A DNA stretch of 64,000 nucleotides from Anaerofilum faecale (GTDB taxonomy: Bacteria; Bacillota; Clostridia; Oscillospirales; Ruminococcaceae), in contig DXFV01000042.1 in assembly GCA_019114265.1 (NCBI GenBank), forward strand, positions 12,888 to 76,887. The letters are read 5' to 3'. Below, one piece after another: positions 1 through 8,757 of this stretch. The notes below the pieces were generated by a model. The model was not told the DNA's origin and searched no databases. It saw only the letters and a list, made by a program, of their open reading frames with translations. Each line of letters starts with the position of its first letter. The stretch's first letter is position 1. Made by a program: the position numbers and the translations under genes.

Positions 1-669
1 CAGGATATACCGGTAGAGGCTGGTGCCCACCTGTCGGCTGAACTCGTGGCTGAGATAGTATTTGCTCACATGGAACCGCCCGGCCAATCCGTCCAGCGAC
101 AGCTCCTCCGGGTAGTGGCGGTGGATATAGGCCAGCACCCGGGAAATTAGCGGGCTGTTTTCGCCGGTTTCGCGGCACTGCTGCGCGGTGCGGTTCAGCA
201 GCGCCATCAGCTGCAACAGACACCCCTCGGCGCACAGGTCGGCGGCGTATCCTTGCCCCGCGCGCTCGTCCAGGATGCGCTCCAGCAGAGCGCGCAGCGG
301 GGCGATGTCGGGCGGATGCAGGCGGTTTGTGTGGCCGTCAAAACAGCGGGCCAGCTCCCCGCCGCCGAACCCCTCCAGATACCGCCGCCCCACCCACAGC
401 ACGATCCGCTCGTAGGGGCCGGCCTGCGGGTCCACCGTCACCTGGTGCAGCTCCATCGGGCTGATGAGCAGCAGGTCCCCCGGCTGCGGGCGGTAGAGCC
501 TGCCCTCGATACGCCACTCCACCCTCCCGCGCAGGAACAGGTATACCTCGTAGAAATCGTGGTGGTGCAGGTCCACCGCGTCCAGGCGGGTGTCCTGGTT
601 GTGGAAGATCTCGAAATCGTCCCGGCGCATCTCCTGGCGCGGGTCGAACCGCTGGGATGTATCGCGCAT
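1..669 (-). CDS. AraC-family transcriptional regulator (partial, runs off left edge)
   Basis: The first 223 codons of an AraC/XylS-type DNA-binding regulator are present; the rest lies beyond the window. The ATG at 669 follows an AGGGGGAG ribosome site. Residues ~20-100 look like the cupin-type effector domain (three consecutive His followed by D-F-Y-E-V-Y near residue 35). From ~175 a helix-turn-helix begins (LSLDGLAGRFHVSKYYLSHE). It is divergent from uxaC with 123 bases between the start codons, so by position it is the likely local regulator of the glucuronate operon. The effector is not visible from sequence. Confidence 0.85.
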   Translation of the reverse strand, partial: MRDTSQRFDPRQEMRRDDFEIFHNQDTRLDAVDLHHHDFYEVYLFLRGRVEWRIEGRLYRPQPGDLLLISPMELHQVTVDPQAGPYERIVLWVGRRYLEGFGGGELARCFDGHTNRLHPPDIAPLRALLERILDERAGQGYAADLCAEGCLLQLMALLNRTAQQCRETGENSPLISRVLAYIHRHYPEELSLDGLAGRFHVSKYYLSHEFSRQVGTSLYRYIL

Positions 670-732
670 GTGCACTCCCCCTTTTGCCCCATCTTACCGC
701 AAGATTTACAATGTGTCAAACAAGTTCTGCAA

Positions 733-760
733 TTTTCATGTGCGTTTGTTGTGGTATGCT
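733..760 (+). promoter_or_regulatory. possible promoter of the uxaC operon
   Basis: A TATGCT box at 755-760 lies 16 bases after a weak TTTTCA at 733-738, about 30 bases ahead of the uxaC start. The -10 is reasonable and the -35 is poor, which would fit an activator-dependent promoter served by the divergent AraC protein. Confidence 0.35.
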
Positions 761-792
761 GAGAGCAGAAACCACGCAGGAGGTATATCGAC

Positions 793-2193
793 ATGGAATC
801 CTTTCTGACCGACGACTTCCTTCTGGACACCCCCGCCGCGCGCACCCTCTACCACACCTACGCGGCGAAGATGCCCATCATCGACTACCACTGTCACATC
901 GACCCACACGACATCTATGAGGACCGCCGCTTTGAAACCATCACCCGGCTGTGGCTGGGCGGCGACCACTACAAGTGGCGTCTGCTGCGTTCCAACGGGG
1001 TGGCGGAGGCGTACATCACCGGCGACCGGTCCGACCGGGAAAAGTTCCAGAAATTCGCCGAGGCCCTCCCCCGCGCCATCGGCAACCCGATGTACCACTG
1101 GTGCCATCTGGAACTGAAAAACTACTTCGGCTACACCGGTGTGCTGAACGGTTCCACCGCGCAGGAGGTGTGGGACCTGTGCGCCGAAAAGCTGCGCACC
1201 GACCCCCGCCTCAGCGCCCGGGGGCTGATCCTGTCCAGCAACGTGGAGATGATCGGCACCACCGACGACCCGTGCAGCCCCCTTGTCTGGCACAAAAAGC
1301 TGGCGGCGGACGGCTTCGCGGTGAAGGTGCTGCCCAGCTTCCGCCCGGATCCGGCGGTGAACATCCACAAGCCCGGCTTCGCGGCCTGGATGGAAACGCT
1401 GGAGCAGACGGTGGGCCGCCCGCTGGCCAACGCGCAGGCGGTGTGCGACGCGCTGTGCGAGCGGATTGCCTTCTTCGACGCGCATGGCTGCCGTTCGGCC
1501 GACCACGGCCTCAACCGGATGGTGTGGCGTCCGGTCTCGCAGACGACCGCCGACCGCGCGCTGACGAAAGCCCGCCGCGGCGAGGCGCTGACGCCGGAGG
1601 AGATCGAGGGCTGGCAGACCCTGCTGCTGCATCGCTGCGCGAAGGAATACGCCCGCCGCGGCTGGGTGATGCAGCTGCATTTCAGCTGTATGCGCAACCC
1701 CAACAGCCGGATGCTGGAGCAGCTCGGCCCCGACACCGGCTTCGACTGCATCGCCGTCACCGACAGCTGTGCCGCCGCCCACCGGATGCTGGACGCGCTG
1801 GAGCGGGAAAACAGCCTGCCGAAAACGGTGCTGTACAGCCTGAACCCCGCCGACAACGCCTGGCTGGACTCCCTGCTGGGCGCCTTCCAGGGGCCGGAGA
1901 TCCCGGGCAAGATCCAGCACGGCAGCGCCTGGTGGTTCAACGACCACAAAACCGGCATGACCGAGCAGCTCACCAGCCTGGCCAATCTGGGCGTGCTGGG
2001 CAACTTCATCGGCATGCTCACCGACAGCCGCAGCCTGCTCAGCTATGCGCGGCACGAATACTTCCGCCGCATCCTGTGCGCGCTGCTGGGACGCTGGGTG
2101 GAAAACGGGGAATATCCCGCCGACATGGAAACACTGGGCGGACTGGTGCAGGACATCTGCTGCAACAACGCCCGCCGCTATTTTAATCTGTAA
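793..2193 (+). CDS. uxaC: glucuronate isomerase (uronate isomerase)
   Basis: Interconverts D-glucuronate and D-fructuronate (and galacturonate and tagaturonate), the first cytoplasmic step of hexuronate catabolism. The 466-residue length is normal for UxaC. The amidohydrolase-like metal motif is seen near the N-terminus (DYHCHIDP, residues ~33-40), and the family-typical AWWFNDHKTGM stretch lies near residue 380. The ATG at 793 follows AGGAGG with good spacing. It is the first gene of a three-gene operon with uxuA and an SDR reductase, which together make 2-keto-3-deoxygluconate. No kdgK or kdgA is visible, so the final steps must be encoded elsewhere. Confidence 0.95.
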   Translation: MESFLTDDFLLDTPAARTLYHTYAAKMPIIDYHCHIDPHDIYEDRRFETITRLWLGGDHYKWRLLRSNGVAEAYITGDRSDREKFQKFAEALPRAIGNPMYHWCHLELKNYFGYTGVLNGSTAQEVWDLCAEKLRTDPRLSARGLILSSNVEMIGTTDDPCSPLVWHKKLAADGFAVKVLPSFRPDPAVNIHKPGFAAWMETLEQTVGRPLANAQAVCDALCERIAFFDAHGCRSADHGLNRMVWRPVSQTTADRALTKARRGEALTPEEIEGWQTLLLHRCAKEYARRGWVMQLHFSCMRNPNSRMLEQLGPDTGFDCIAVTDSCAAAHRMLDALERENSLPKTVLYSLNPADNAWLDSLLGAFQGPEIPGKIQHGSAWWFNDHKTGMTEQLTSLANLGVLGNFIGMLTDSRSLLSYARHEYFRRILCALLGRWVENGEYPADMETLGGLVQDICCNNARRYFNL

Positions 2194-2208
2194 AAGGAGA
2201 TGCACACG

Positions 2209-3258
2209 ATGAAACTGTCGTTTCGCTGGTATGGGGAGGGCGACTCCATCCCTCTGCAATACATCCGCCAGATCCCCGGCATGCGCAGCATCGTCAGCGC
2301 GGTGTATGACGTGGCGCCGGGCGAGGTGTGGCCGGAGGAAAGTCTGGCACGCATGCAGCAGCTGTGCGAGGAAAACGGCCTTGTCTTCGACGTGGTGGAG
2401 TCGATCCCGGTGAGCGAGGACATCAAGCTGGGCACCGAAAAGCGCGACGCACATCTGGCCGCCTACTGTGAAAACATTCGCCGCTGCGCCAAATACGGCA
2501 TCAAGTGCGTGACCTACAACTTCATGCCGGTCTTCGACTGGACCCGCACCCAGCTGGACAAGGCAGCCGCCGACGGCTCCACCAGTCTAGTGATGTACTG
2601 GGAGCAGATGAAGGGTCTGGACCCGCTGAAGGACGACATCCATCTGCCCGGCTGGGATTCCAGCTACACCCAGGCCGAGGTGCGCGAGCTGATCGCCGCC
2701 TATGGTCAGCTGGGAGAGCAAGGATTGTGGCGCAATCTGGAGTACTTCCTGCAGACGGTCATCCCGGTGGCCGAGGAGTGCGGCGTACAGATGGCCATCC
2801 ACCCCGACGATCCCCCCTACCCCATCTTCGGGCTGCCCCGCATCATCACCTGCGAGGCAAACCTCGACCGGATGCTGCATCTGGCGGACAGTCCGGCCAA
2901 CTGTCTGTGCCTGTGCACCGGCAGTCTGGGCTGCGCGGCCAGCAACGACGTCCCCGCGATGGTGCGCAAATACTCCGCGATGGGACGCATCGCCTTTGTG
3001 CATCTGCGCAACGTGAAAATTCTGGAGGACGGCAGCTTTGAAGAGCGCGCTCATCTGTCCGGCTGCGGCAGCCTGGACATGTACGAGATCGTGAAGGCGC
3101 TGGCCGAGACCGGGTTCGACGGCTATGTCCGCCCCGACCACGGGCGCATGATCTGGGGCGAGACCGGCAAACCGGGCTACGGCCTGTTCGACCGCGCACT
3201 GGGTGCGGCATATATCAACGGATTGTTTGAGGCCTGCGAAAAGGCCGCGCAGAAGTAA
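2209..3258 (+). CDS. uxuA: mannonate dehydratase
   Basis: Dehydrates D-mannonate to 2-keto-3-deoxy-D-gluconate. The predicted 349-residue protein matches the short Firmicute UxuA form, with the N-terminal signature MKLSFRWYGEGDSIPL, a metal-site segment MAIHPDDPPYPIFG in the middle and a YVRPDHGR motif near the C-terminus. An ATG at 2200 sits one base from the AAAGGAG ribosome site. The ATG at 2209 has normal spacing and gives the conserved N-terminus, so it is chosen. The gene starts 15 bases after uxaC and is almost certainly cotranscribed with it. Confidence 0.95.
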   Translation: MKLSFRWYGEGDSIPLQYIRQIPGMRSIVSAVYDVAPGEVWPEESLARMQQLCEENGLVFDVVESIPVSEDIKLGTEKRDAHLAAYCENIRRCAKYGIKCVTYNFMPVFDWTRTQLDKAAADGSTSLVMYWEQMKGLDPLKDDIHLPGWDSSYTQAEVRELIAAYGQLGEQGLWRNLEYFLQTVIPVAEECGVQMAIHPDDPPYPIFGLPRIITCEANLDRMLHLADSPANCLCLCTGSLGCAASNDVPAMVRKYSAMGRIAFVHLRNVKILEDGSFEERAHLSGCGSLDMYEIVKALAETGFDGYVRPDHGRMIWGETGKPGYGLFDRALGAAYINGLFEACEKAAQK

Positions 3259-3270
3259 AGGAGAAGTGTT

Positions 3271-4125
3271 ATGCAGAAAAATGTACTGGATACCGATCTT
3301 TCCGGCAAGGTAGCGGTGGTCACCGGCGCAGGCGGCGTGCTCTGCTCGGCGTTTGCCAAGGTGCTGGCGCGGGCCGGCGCGAAGGTGGCGCTGCTGGATC
3401 TGAACGAAGAGGCGGCGGCTTCCTTCGCCGCCGAGATCAACGCCGAGGGCGGCGTGGCCAGGGCATACAAGTGCAACGTGCTGGACAAGGCCGCCTGCTA
3501 TGCGGCGGCCGACGCGGTGGCGGCCGACCTGGGCCCCTGCGACATCCTCGTGAACGGGGCGGGCGGCAACAATCCCCGCGCCACCACCGACCACGAATAC
3601 TACCTGCCCGGCGACATCGACACCGACACCAAGAGCTTTTTCGATCTGGAGCCGGAGGGCGTGGAGTTCGTCTTTAACCTGAACTTCCTCGGCACCCTGC
3701 TGCCAACTCAGGCCTTTGCCCGCCAGATGGTGGGCCGCACCGGCTGCAACATCCTGAATATCTCCTCGATGAACGCCTACACCCCGCTGACCAAGATCCC
3801 GGCCTATTCGGGCGCAAAGGCGGCGGTCAGCAACTTCACCCAGTGGCTGGCGGTGCACTTCTCCAAGGCGGGCATCCGGGTGAACGCCATCGCCCCCGGC
3901 TTTTTTGCCACCAAGCAGAACGCGGCGCTGCTGTTCAATCCGGACGGCACCCCCACCGCCCGCACCGGCAAGATCCTTGCCGCCACCCCGATGGGCCGCT
4001 TTGGCGACGCCGAAACCGAGCTGGCGGGTGCGGTGCTGTTTTTGCTGAACGAAAAGGCGGCCAGCTTCATCACCGGCGTGTGCATCCCCATCGACGGCGG
4101 CTTCTCGGCCTATTCGGGGGTATAA
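3271..4125 (+). CDS. uxuB: SDR-family oxidoreductase, probable D-fructuronate (mannonate) reductase
   Basis: A 284-residue short-chain dehydrogenase/reductase. The nucleotide-binding glycine motif is near the N-terminus (VVTGAGGVLCSAFAKVLARA), followed by the NAG-type strand (VNGAGGNN) and the catalytic Ser / Tyr-x-x-x-Lys pair (NISSMNAY ... YSGAK). The C-terminal FITGVCIPIDGGF is typical of sugar-acid SDRs. Bacillus and many gut Firmicutes use an SDR rather than the long-chain E. coli UxuB for fructuronate to mannonate, and its place behind uxaC-uxuA supports that role. Substrate assignment is by context; a related sugar-acid SDR is the alternative. Confidence 0.85.
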   Translation: MQKNVLDTDLSGKVAVVTGAGGVLCSAFAKVLARAGAKVALLDLNEEAAASFAAEINAEGGVARAYKCNVLDKAACYAAADAVAADLGPCDILVNGAGGNNPRATTDHEYYLPGDIDTDTKSFFDLEPEGVEFVFNLNFLGTLLPTQAFARQMVGRTGCNILNISSMNAYTPLTKIPAYSGAKAAVSNFTQWLAVHFSKAGIRVNAIAPGFFATKQNAALLFNPDGTPTARTGKILAATPMGRFGDAETELAGAVLFLLNEKAASFITGVCIPIDGGFSAYSGV

Positions 4126-4148
4126 GCGGTTCTTTCCCTCTCATCTCT

Positions 4149-4196
4149 CCACAAAGCAGCGGCGCAGTCCTTTCGGGCTGCGCCGCTGCTTTGTGG
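4149..4196. terminator. bidirectional intrinsic terminator
   Basis: A perfect 19-bp inverted repeat (CCACAAAGCAGCGGCGCAG at 4149-4167 against 4178-4196), extended by three more pairs to a 4-base loop, lies between the convergent uxuB-like gene and the AraC sensor gene. It probably ends both transcripts. Confidence 0.85.
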
Positions 4197-4225
4197 AAAA
4201 GAGGGGCGGTTTGCGTATCCTTCGG

Positions 4226-6469
4226 TCAGAAGCCGACGGGGTCCTGCTGTGTGCTGTACATGCGGCGGTAGTCGCCGGGGGTGACCCCCTGGGTCTGTTT
4301 GAAGCGGCGGATGAAGCTGGACACATTGTAATAGCCCACCTGATACCCCAGTTCCTTCAGCGGCAGCTGGGTCTCCACCAGCAGCTTGCAGGCGCGGTTC
4401 ATCCGCAGCGAGGTGCTGTAGTCCAGCAGGTTCTGGCCGGTCTTGTCCTTGAAGAACTGGCTGAGGTTCGGCAGCAGCATGTTGAACCGCTCCGACATCT
4501 CCTGCAGCGAAAAATCGCACCGCAGACAGTTCTGGTCCACATATTCCACCATCTCACTGATCAGCGTTTCGGTGCCTCGCCGGTCGGACGGCGGGGCGCT
4601 TGTTTTGTTCAGGTTCTTGCGCAGCTCCCGCACCAGTGCCAGCACATCCTGTGCGGTGTCCAGGCTGGACAGGCTCAGCAGGCTGTTTTCCGCCTCGCAG
4701 CGCAGACCATCGTCGGGGCGCAGCTGGCGGGAAAAGGTGTTCAGCAGCTCGAAGCAGACGTTTTTCGCGGTGAACAGCGGCAGGTTGCTGCTCTCCAGAT
4801 ACTGCATGATCTGCTCCACCGCGGCGGTGGTCTCCGGCTCGTTGCCGGCCTGGAGCGCGTTGCGCAGCTTTTCAAACTGGCGATGGGGATACCGCGCGGG
4901 CGTTCCCGGCAGCGAAAGCTCCCCGATCGAGATGGTGCGGTCGTTTCCGCAGACGAAGCGGTAGTCCAGTGCCTGTCCCGCCTCCATCATCGAGCGGGGC
5001 AGTCCTGCCGTCTCCCGGCCCACGCTGCCCAGACCCACCGTCACCGACAGCTCCATCCGGCGGCTCAGCCGGGCGCGCACCTGCTCGTACAGCTCGCCGA
5101 TCTCGCTTTGCTGGTCCTGCCGGATGCCGTTCACCGTCAGGATACGTCCCGGTTCCAGCGTGAAGATATAACAGCACTCCATCTGCGGTGCCAGCGCCTT
5201 CTGCAGCTGCTCGGCGAACACCTCCAGATTGGTCTCGGGCGGCGTCACCCGCACACTGGCCGCAAAATACCACTCGCTCTTCAGCGCAAGACCGCATTCC
5301 GCCGCCGCCCGGTTGAAGTCCAGATGGGTGGCGTACCGCCCGGCCAAGAGGCGCTGCAGATAGAGATTCTTAATGGTGGCCGCGTTGCTTTCCAGCCGCT
5401 CGGCCATCTCCAAATTGCGGCTGGAAAGGGTGTCCAGCGCCACCGAGATCAGGTCCAGCTCGCTGCGGTGAGACACCGGCTCCTCGTGCGCAATGCGCAG
5501 CGCCTTTTCCTTCAGGCGGCGGATGGGGGTATAGTTCACCCGCATCAGTACAAAGATCAGCGCTCCCGCCGCCAGCACCATCAGCAGGGTGGTCAGCACC
5601 AGCTCCCGGCTGACGGTGTGCAGCTGCTGGAACAGCTGCTGGTTCTCCGGCACCAGACTGATATACTGCCACTCCAGCAGTCCCGACTGCACGCTGCCGG
5701 CAAAATACGGCTCGCCGTCCACCACAACGCGCCCCTCCGGCAGCGCTTCCCCCTGTGCAAGAGCGTCGGGAGAGAGGGAATCCAGCGCAAAGCTGCTGAA
5801 CAGCGGCCTGCCGTCCCGGTCCAGTACATAGGTGGAGGCGCTGTAATTGCCCATCTTTTCCTCCAAAAGACGGCTCAGCGACGCCTCGGGCAGCAAAAAC
5901 AGGCAGCTGCCGGCCAGGGTCTGGTAATCGGTGCGGATGGGATACACCATGCACAGATATCCCGGCGTGCCCTTCCACTCCACGTGGGACAGCGCGGTGG
6001 GCACCTCCACCGTTTCCAGCAGCTTCCGCAGCTGGTCGGCCGAGAGCCGGGGGCTGCGCAGCAGCTGGTTCACCAGCAGGTCCTTGCGGCAGGAGCTGCT
6101 GCTGGCAACGGCGAAATCGTCCTGTGCCGGATACAGCACCACCTCCTCGATCAGCGGGTTTGTGGTGCGGTAGGCGCTCAGGCGGGAGATGGCGTCCCGG
6201 CTGGCCAGCGGGTCGCCCAGAAAGGAAAAAGCGGGCAGGTCCATCGTCAGGCGGATCTCGCTGGCGGTCTGGCTCATAGTTTCCAGCTCGCGGTCGATCG
6301 CGGCGGCCAGCTGGGCCAGGTCCGCCTGCACCTTCGAGTTGATCTCGTTGCGGTAGGCCAGGATGAACCGCTGGCTGAACAGTCCGTTGATCACCACCAG
6401 CGGGAGAAACAGCACCAGCAGGTACGATGCGATATAGGATATGAACAAGTGCGACTTGAGCTTTGGCAT
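4226..6469 (-). CDS. membrane-bound AraC-family sensor-regulator (YesN-like)
   Basis: A 747-residue protein with an N-terminal membrane anchor (~9-30), a predicted extracytoplasmic sensing region (~35-290), a second membrane segment (~295-320), a HAMP-like linker (VNYTPIRRLKEKALRI), a ~300-residue middle region, and a C-terminal double helix-turn-helix (~645-745, ending near SSFIRRFKQTQGVTPGDYRR). This layout is standard for Firmicute AraC proteins that sense a glycan outside and switch on the neighbouring LplABC-type importer. It is divergent from that importer. The ATG at 6469 follows GGAGGAAC. The ligand cannot be read from sequence. Confidence 0.9.
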   Translation of the reverse strand: MPKLKSHLFISYIASYLLVLFLPLVVINGLFSQRFILAYRNEINSKVQADLAQLAAAIDRELETMSQTASEIRLTMDLPAFSFLGDPLASRDAISRLSAYRTTNPLIEEVVLYPAQDDFAVASSSSCRKDLLVNQLLRSPRLSADQLRKLLETVEVPTALSHVEWKGTPGYLCMVYPIRTDYQTLAGSCLFLLPEASLSRLLEEKMGNYSASTYVLDRDGRPLFSSFALDSLSPDALAQGEALPEGRVVVDGEPYFAGSVQSGLLEWQYISLVPENQQLFQQLHTVSRELVLTTLLMVLAAGALIFVLMRVNYTPIRRLKEKALRIAHEEPVSHRSELDLISVALDTLSSRNLEMAERLESNAATIKNLYLQRLLAGRYATHLDFNRAAAECGLALKSEWYFAASVRVTPPETNLEVFAEQLQKALAPQMECCYIFTLEPGRILTVNGIRQDQQSEIGELYEQVRARLSRRMELSVTVGLGSVGRETAGLPRSMMEAGQALDYRFVCGNDRTISIGELSLPGTPARYPHRQFEKLRNALQAGNEPETTAAVEQIMQYLESSNLPLFTAKNVCFELLNTFSRQLRPDDGLRCEAENSLLSLSSLDTAQDVLALVRELRKNLNKTSAPPSDRRGTETLISEMVEYVDQNCLRCDFSLQEMSERFNMLLPNLSQFFKDKTGQNLLDYSTSLRMNRACKLLVETQLPLKELGYQVGYYNVSSFIRRFKQTQGVTPGDYRRMYSTQQDPVGF

Positions 6470-6543
6470 GTTGTTCCTCCTGTGGATGATTTTGCCGGTT
6501 TTTCCTTCACAAACACATTTTTATTGTCACTTTTGCAAAAAAC

Positions 6544-6572
6544 ATTGTAGCATGTTTTTGGTTTGAACACAA
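6544..6572 (-). promoter_or_regulatory. promoter of the AraC sensor gene
   Basis: On the minus strand TTGTGT (6567-6572), a 17-base spacer and TACAAT (6544-6549) lie ~75 bases ahead of the ATG. The TTTGCA-like words nearby (6533, 6588, 6612) could be regulator sites. Confidence 0.55.
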
Positions 6573-6612
6573 CGGTGCCTGTGCTGGTTTGCAACAAAAA
6601 GCTATTTTTCGT

Positions 6613-6640
6613 TTGCACAACAGAAGTCCATATGTATAAT
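6613..6640 (+). promoter_or_regulatory. promoter of the sugar ABC importer operon
   Basis: TTGCAC (6613-6618), a 16-base spacer and a consensus TATAAT (6635-6640) predict a start near 6647. That leaves a ~190-base untranslated leader containing a GC hairpin (CCCGCCGC / GCGGCGGG, 6734-6757). The 6469-6838 gap holds the two divergent promoters and no gene. Confidence 0.65.
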
Positions 6641-6837
6641 AAAAATAAAGATACTGCGAAAATTTATTCCCCATAAAAAGTGTATATCGCTGAAAAAATG
6701 GAAACCGTATGGGAATATTTTCTGCTTTTAAAACCCGCCGCTGCGGCGCGGCGGGATAAAACCTGCAAACCGCAAAAAACATGTCCATTGAAAAAACGCC
6801 CCGCCGTCCGTATACTCGAAAGCGAGGTGATCGCAAC

Positions 6838-7803
6838 ATGACACAGACAAAAACAGCCCAAAAAACACGGGCGGTAACTTACACCAAAAAGCCGCTTTCC
6901 AAACGAATGCGCAGAGCATTCCTGCGCGACTGGCAGCTGCTGTTGCTGTGCCTGCTGCCGGCGCTCTATTTTCTGATCTTCCACTACATCCCGATGTACG
7001 GCGTGCAGCTGGCCTTCAAGGACTTCCGCGCGGCGGACGGCATCTGGGGCAGCCAGTGGGCGGGCTTCAAATATTTCGAGCGCTTCTTCACATCCTATCA
7101 GTTCTGGCCGCTGATCAAAAACACCCTGCTGCTGAGCTTCGGGCAGCTGCTGTTCGGCTTCCCGCTGCCGATCATTCTGGCCATCCTGCTGAACCAGACC
7201 CGCAGCACCCGCTTCCGCAAGTTCGTGCAGACCATCACCTACTGTCCCCACTTCATTTCCATCGTGGTGCTGGTCGGTATGCTGAACCTCTTCCTCTCCC
7301 CGCGCAGCGGCCTGATCAACCACTTCCTGGGCCTGTTTGGGATCGACGCCATCCACTTTATGGGTGATCCGGGATGGTTCCGCCCGGTGTTCATCCTGTC
7401 CGGCATCTGGCAGAACGCGGGCTGGAGCGCCATCATCTACATCGCGGCGCTGGCCGGCATCAATCCCGACCTGTACGAGGCCGCCCAGATCGACGGCGCC
7501 AACCGCTGGCAGCTGATCCGCCACATCGACCTGCCGGGCATCATGCCCACCGCCACCATGATGTTCATTCTGGAGGTTGGCAAGGTGATGAACATCGGCT
7601 TCCAGAAAGCCTATCTGATGCAGACCGGCCTGAACATCACCACCAGTGAGATCATCCCCACCTACATCTACAAAGTGGGCCTGATCGACGCACAGTACAG
7701 CTACTCGGCGGCGATCAGCCTGTTCAACAACATCATCAACATCATCCTGCTGGTGGCCGTGAACAAGATCGCGCAGAAGACCAGTGAGAACAGTCTGTGG
7801 TAA
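6838..7803 (+). CDS. sugar ABC transporter permease (LplB/MalF type)
   Basis: First membrane subunit of a carbohydrate importer, 321 residues, with about six predicted membrane helices starting at ~30 (WQLLLLCLLPALYFLIFHYI). The EAA loop that docks the ATPase is visible (INPDLYEAAQIDGANRWQLI, ~residues 218-237). The ATG at 6838 is preceded by GAGGTGAT and gives the usual LplB length; an in-frame ATG at 6781 lacks a ribosome site. It is followed by a second permease and a solute-binding lipoprotein. No ATPase gene is present, which is normal for this family because MsmX-like ATPases are shared and encoded elsewhere. Confidence 0.92.
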   Translation: MTQTKTAQKTRAVTYTKKPLSKRMRRAFLRDWQLLLLCLLPALYFLIFHYIPMYGVQLAFKDFRAADGIWGSQWAGFKYFERFFTSYQFWPLIKNTLLLSFGQLLFGFPLPIILAILLNQTRSTRFRKFVQTITYCPHFISIVVLVGMLNLFLSPRSGLINHFLGLFGIDAIHFMGDPGWFRPVFILSGIWQNAGWSAIIYIAALAGINPDLYEAAQIDGANRWQLIRHIDLPGIMPTATMMFILEVGKVMNIGFQKAYLMQTGLNITTSEIIPTYIYKVGLIDAQYSYSAAISLFNNIINIILLVAVNKIAQKTSENSLW

Positions 7804-7816
7804 GGAGGCGCGAAGA

Positions 7817-8722
7817 ATGAAAGCAGCAACAAAATCCAAAATGCGCCGCGGCCTCAGCGACCGGGTGTTCGACATCGTCAACTATGCGATTCTGGGTCTG
7901 GTAGCGCTGGCGGTGCTGTACCCGCTGTACTTTGTGGTCATCGCCTCCTTCTCCGACCCCGACGCCATCAACACCGGACGGGTGCTGCTGTGGCCGGTGG
8001 GCTTCAACACGATGGGCTACGAAAAGATCTTTGCCGACGCCAAGATCTGGCGCTCGTACAGCAACACCATCTTCTACACCGTGCTGGGCACCACCATCAA
8101 CATCTTCCTCACCATGATGCTGGCCTATCCGCTGTCCCGGCGGGAGTTCTGCGGCCGCAAGTTTCTCACCTTCTTCATGATGTTCACCCTGTATTTCCAG
8201 GGCGGTCTGGTTCCCACCTATCTGCTGATGCAGGACATCCATCTCTACGACACCCCGTGGGTGATGGTGCTGCTGCCGGCGCTGAACGTCTTCAACGTCA
8301 TCATCGCCCGCACCAACATCCAGAACAACATCCCCGAGGAGCTGTACGAGGCGGCCTGTCTGGACGGATGCAGCCACCTGAAGTATTTCTGGAAAGTGGT
8401 GTTCCCGCTGTCCAAAACCATCATCGCGGTGCTGGTGCTGTACTACGGCGTGGCCCACTGGAACGACTACATGAACGGTCTGATCTACCTGCGCGACGAA
8501 GGTCTGTACCCGCTGCAGCTGGTGCTGCGCGGCATCCTGGTGCAGAACCAGGCGTCGGCCAGCATGATGGGCGACGTGGAGAGCATGATGGCCCAGCAGA
8601 AGGCGGCCGAGCTGATCAAATACGGCCTCATCATCGTGTCGGCGCTGCCGGTGCTGGTGATCTATCCGTTCCTGCAGAAGTATTTTGAAAAAGGCGTGAT
8701 GGTCGGCTCGGTGAAGGGCTGA
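7817..8722 (+). CDS. sugar ABC transporter permease (YtcP/MalG type)
   Basis: Second permease subunit, 301 residues, with six predicted membrane segments and the EAA docking loop IPEELYEAACLDGCSHLKYF (~residues 173-192). The C-terminus ends in the YtcP-family pattern LQKYFEKGVMVGSVKG. The ATG at 7817 follows a strong AAGGAGG placed right after the previous stop codon, so the two permeases are translated from one message. It forms the translocation pore with the upstream LplB-like protein. Specificity is set by the adjacent binding protein. Confidence 0.92.
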   Translation: MKAATKSKMRRGLSDRVFDIVNYAILGLVALAVLYPLYFVVIASFSDPDAINTGRVLLWPVGFNTMGYEKIFADAKIWRSYSNTIFYTVLGTTINIFLTMMLAYPLSRREFCGRKFLTFFMMFTLYFQGGLVPTYLLMQDIHLYDTPWVMVLLPALNVFNVIIARTNIQNNIPEELYEAACLDGCSHLKYFWKVVFPLSKTIIAVLVLYYGVAHWNDYMNGLIYLRDEGLYPLQLVLRGILVQNQASASMMGDVESMMAQQKAAELIKYGLIIVSALPVLVIYPFLQKYFEKGVMVGSVKG

Positions 8723-8757
8723 TCCAAAGATACAACCAAAACAAAGGAGGAAACCCT

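Noticed and set aside
736..2454. A 572-codon open frame antisense to uxaC and uxuA
   Set aside because: GC-rich coding DNA keeps antisense frames open; composition is His/Val/Ala-rich, with no family resemblance and a real gene pair on the other strand.
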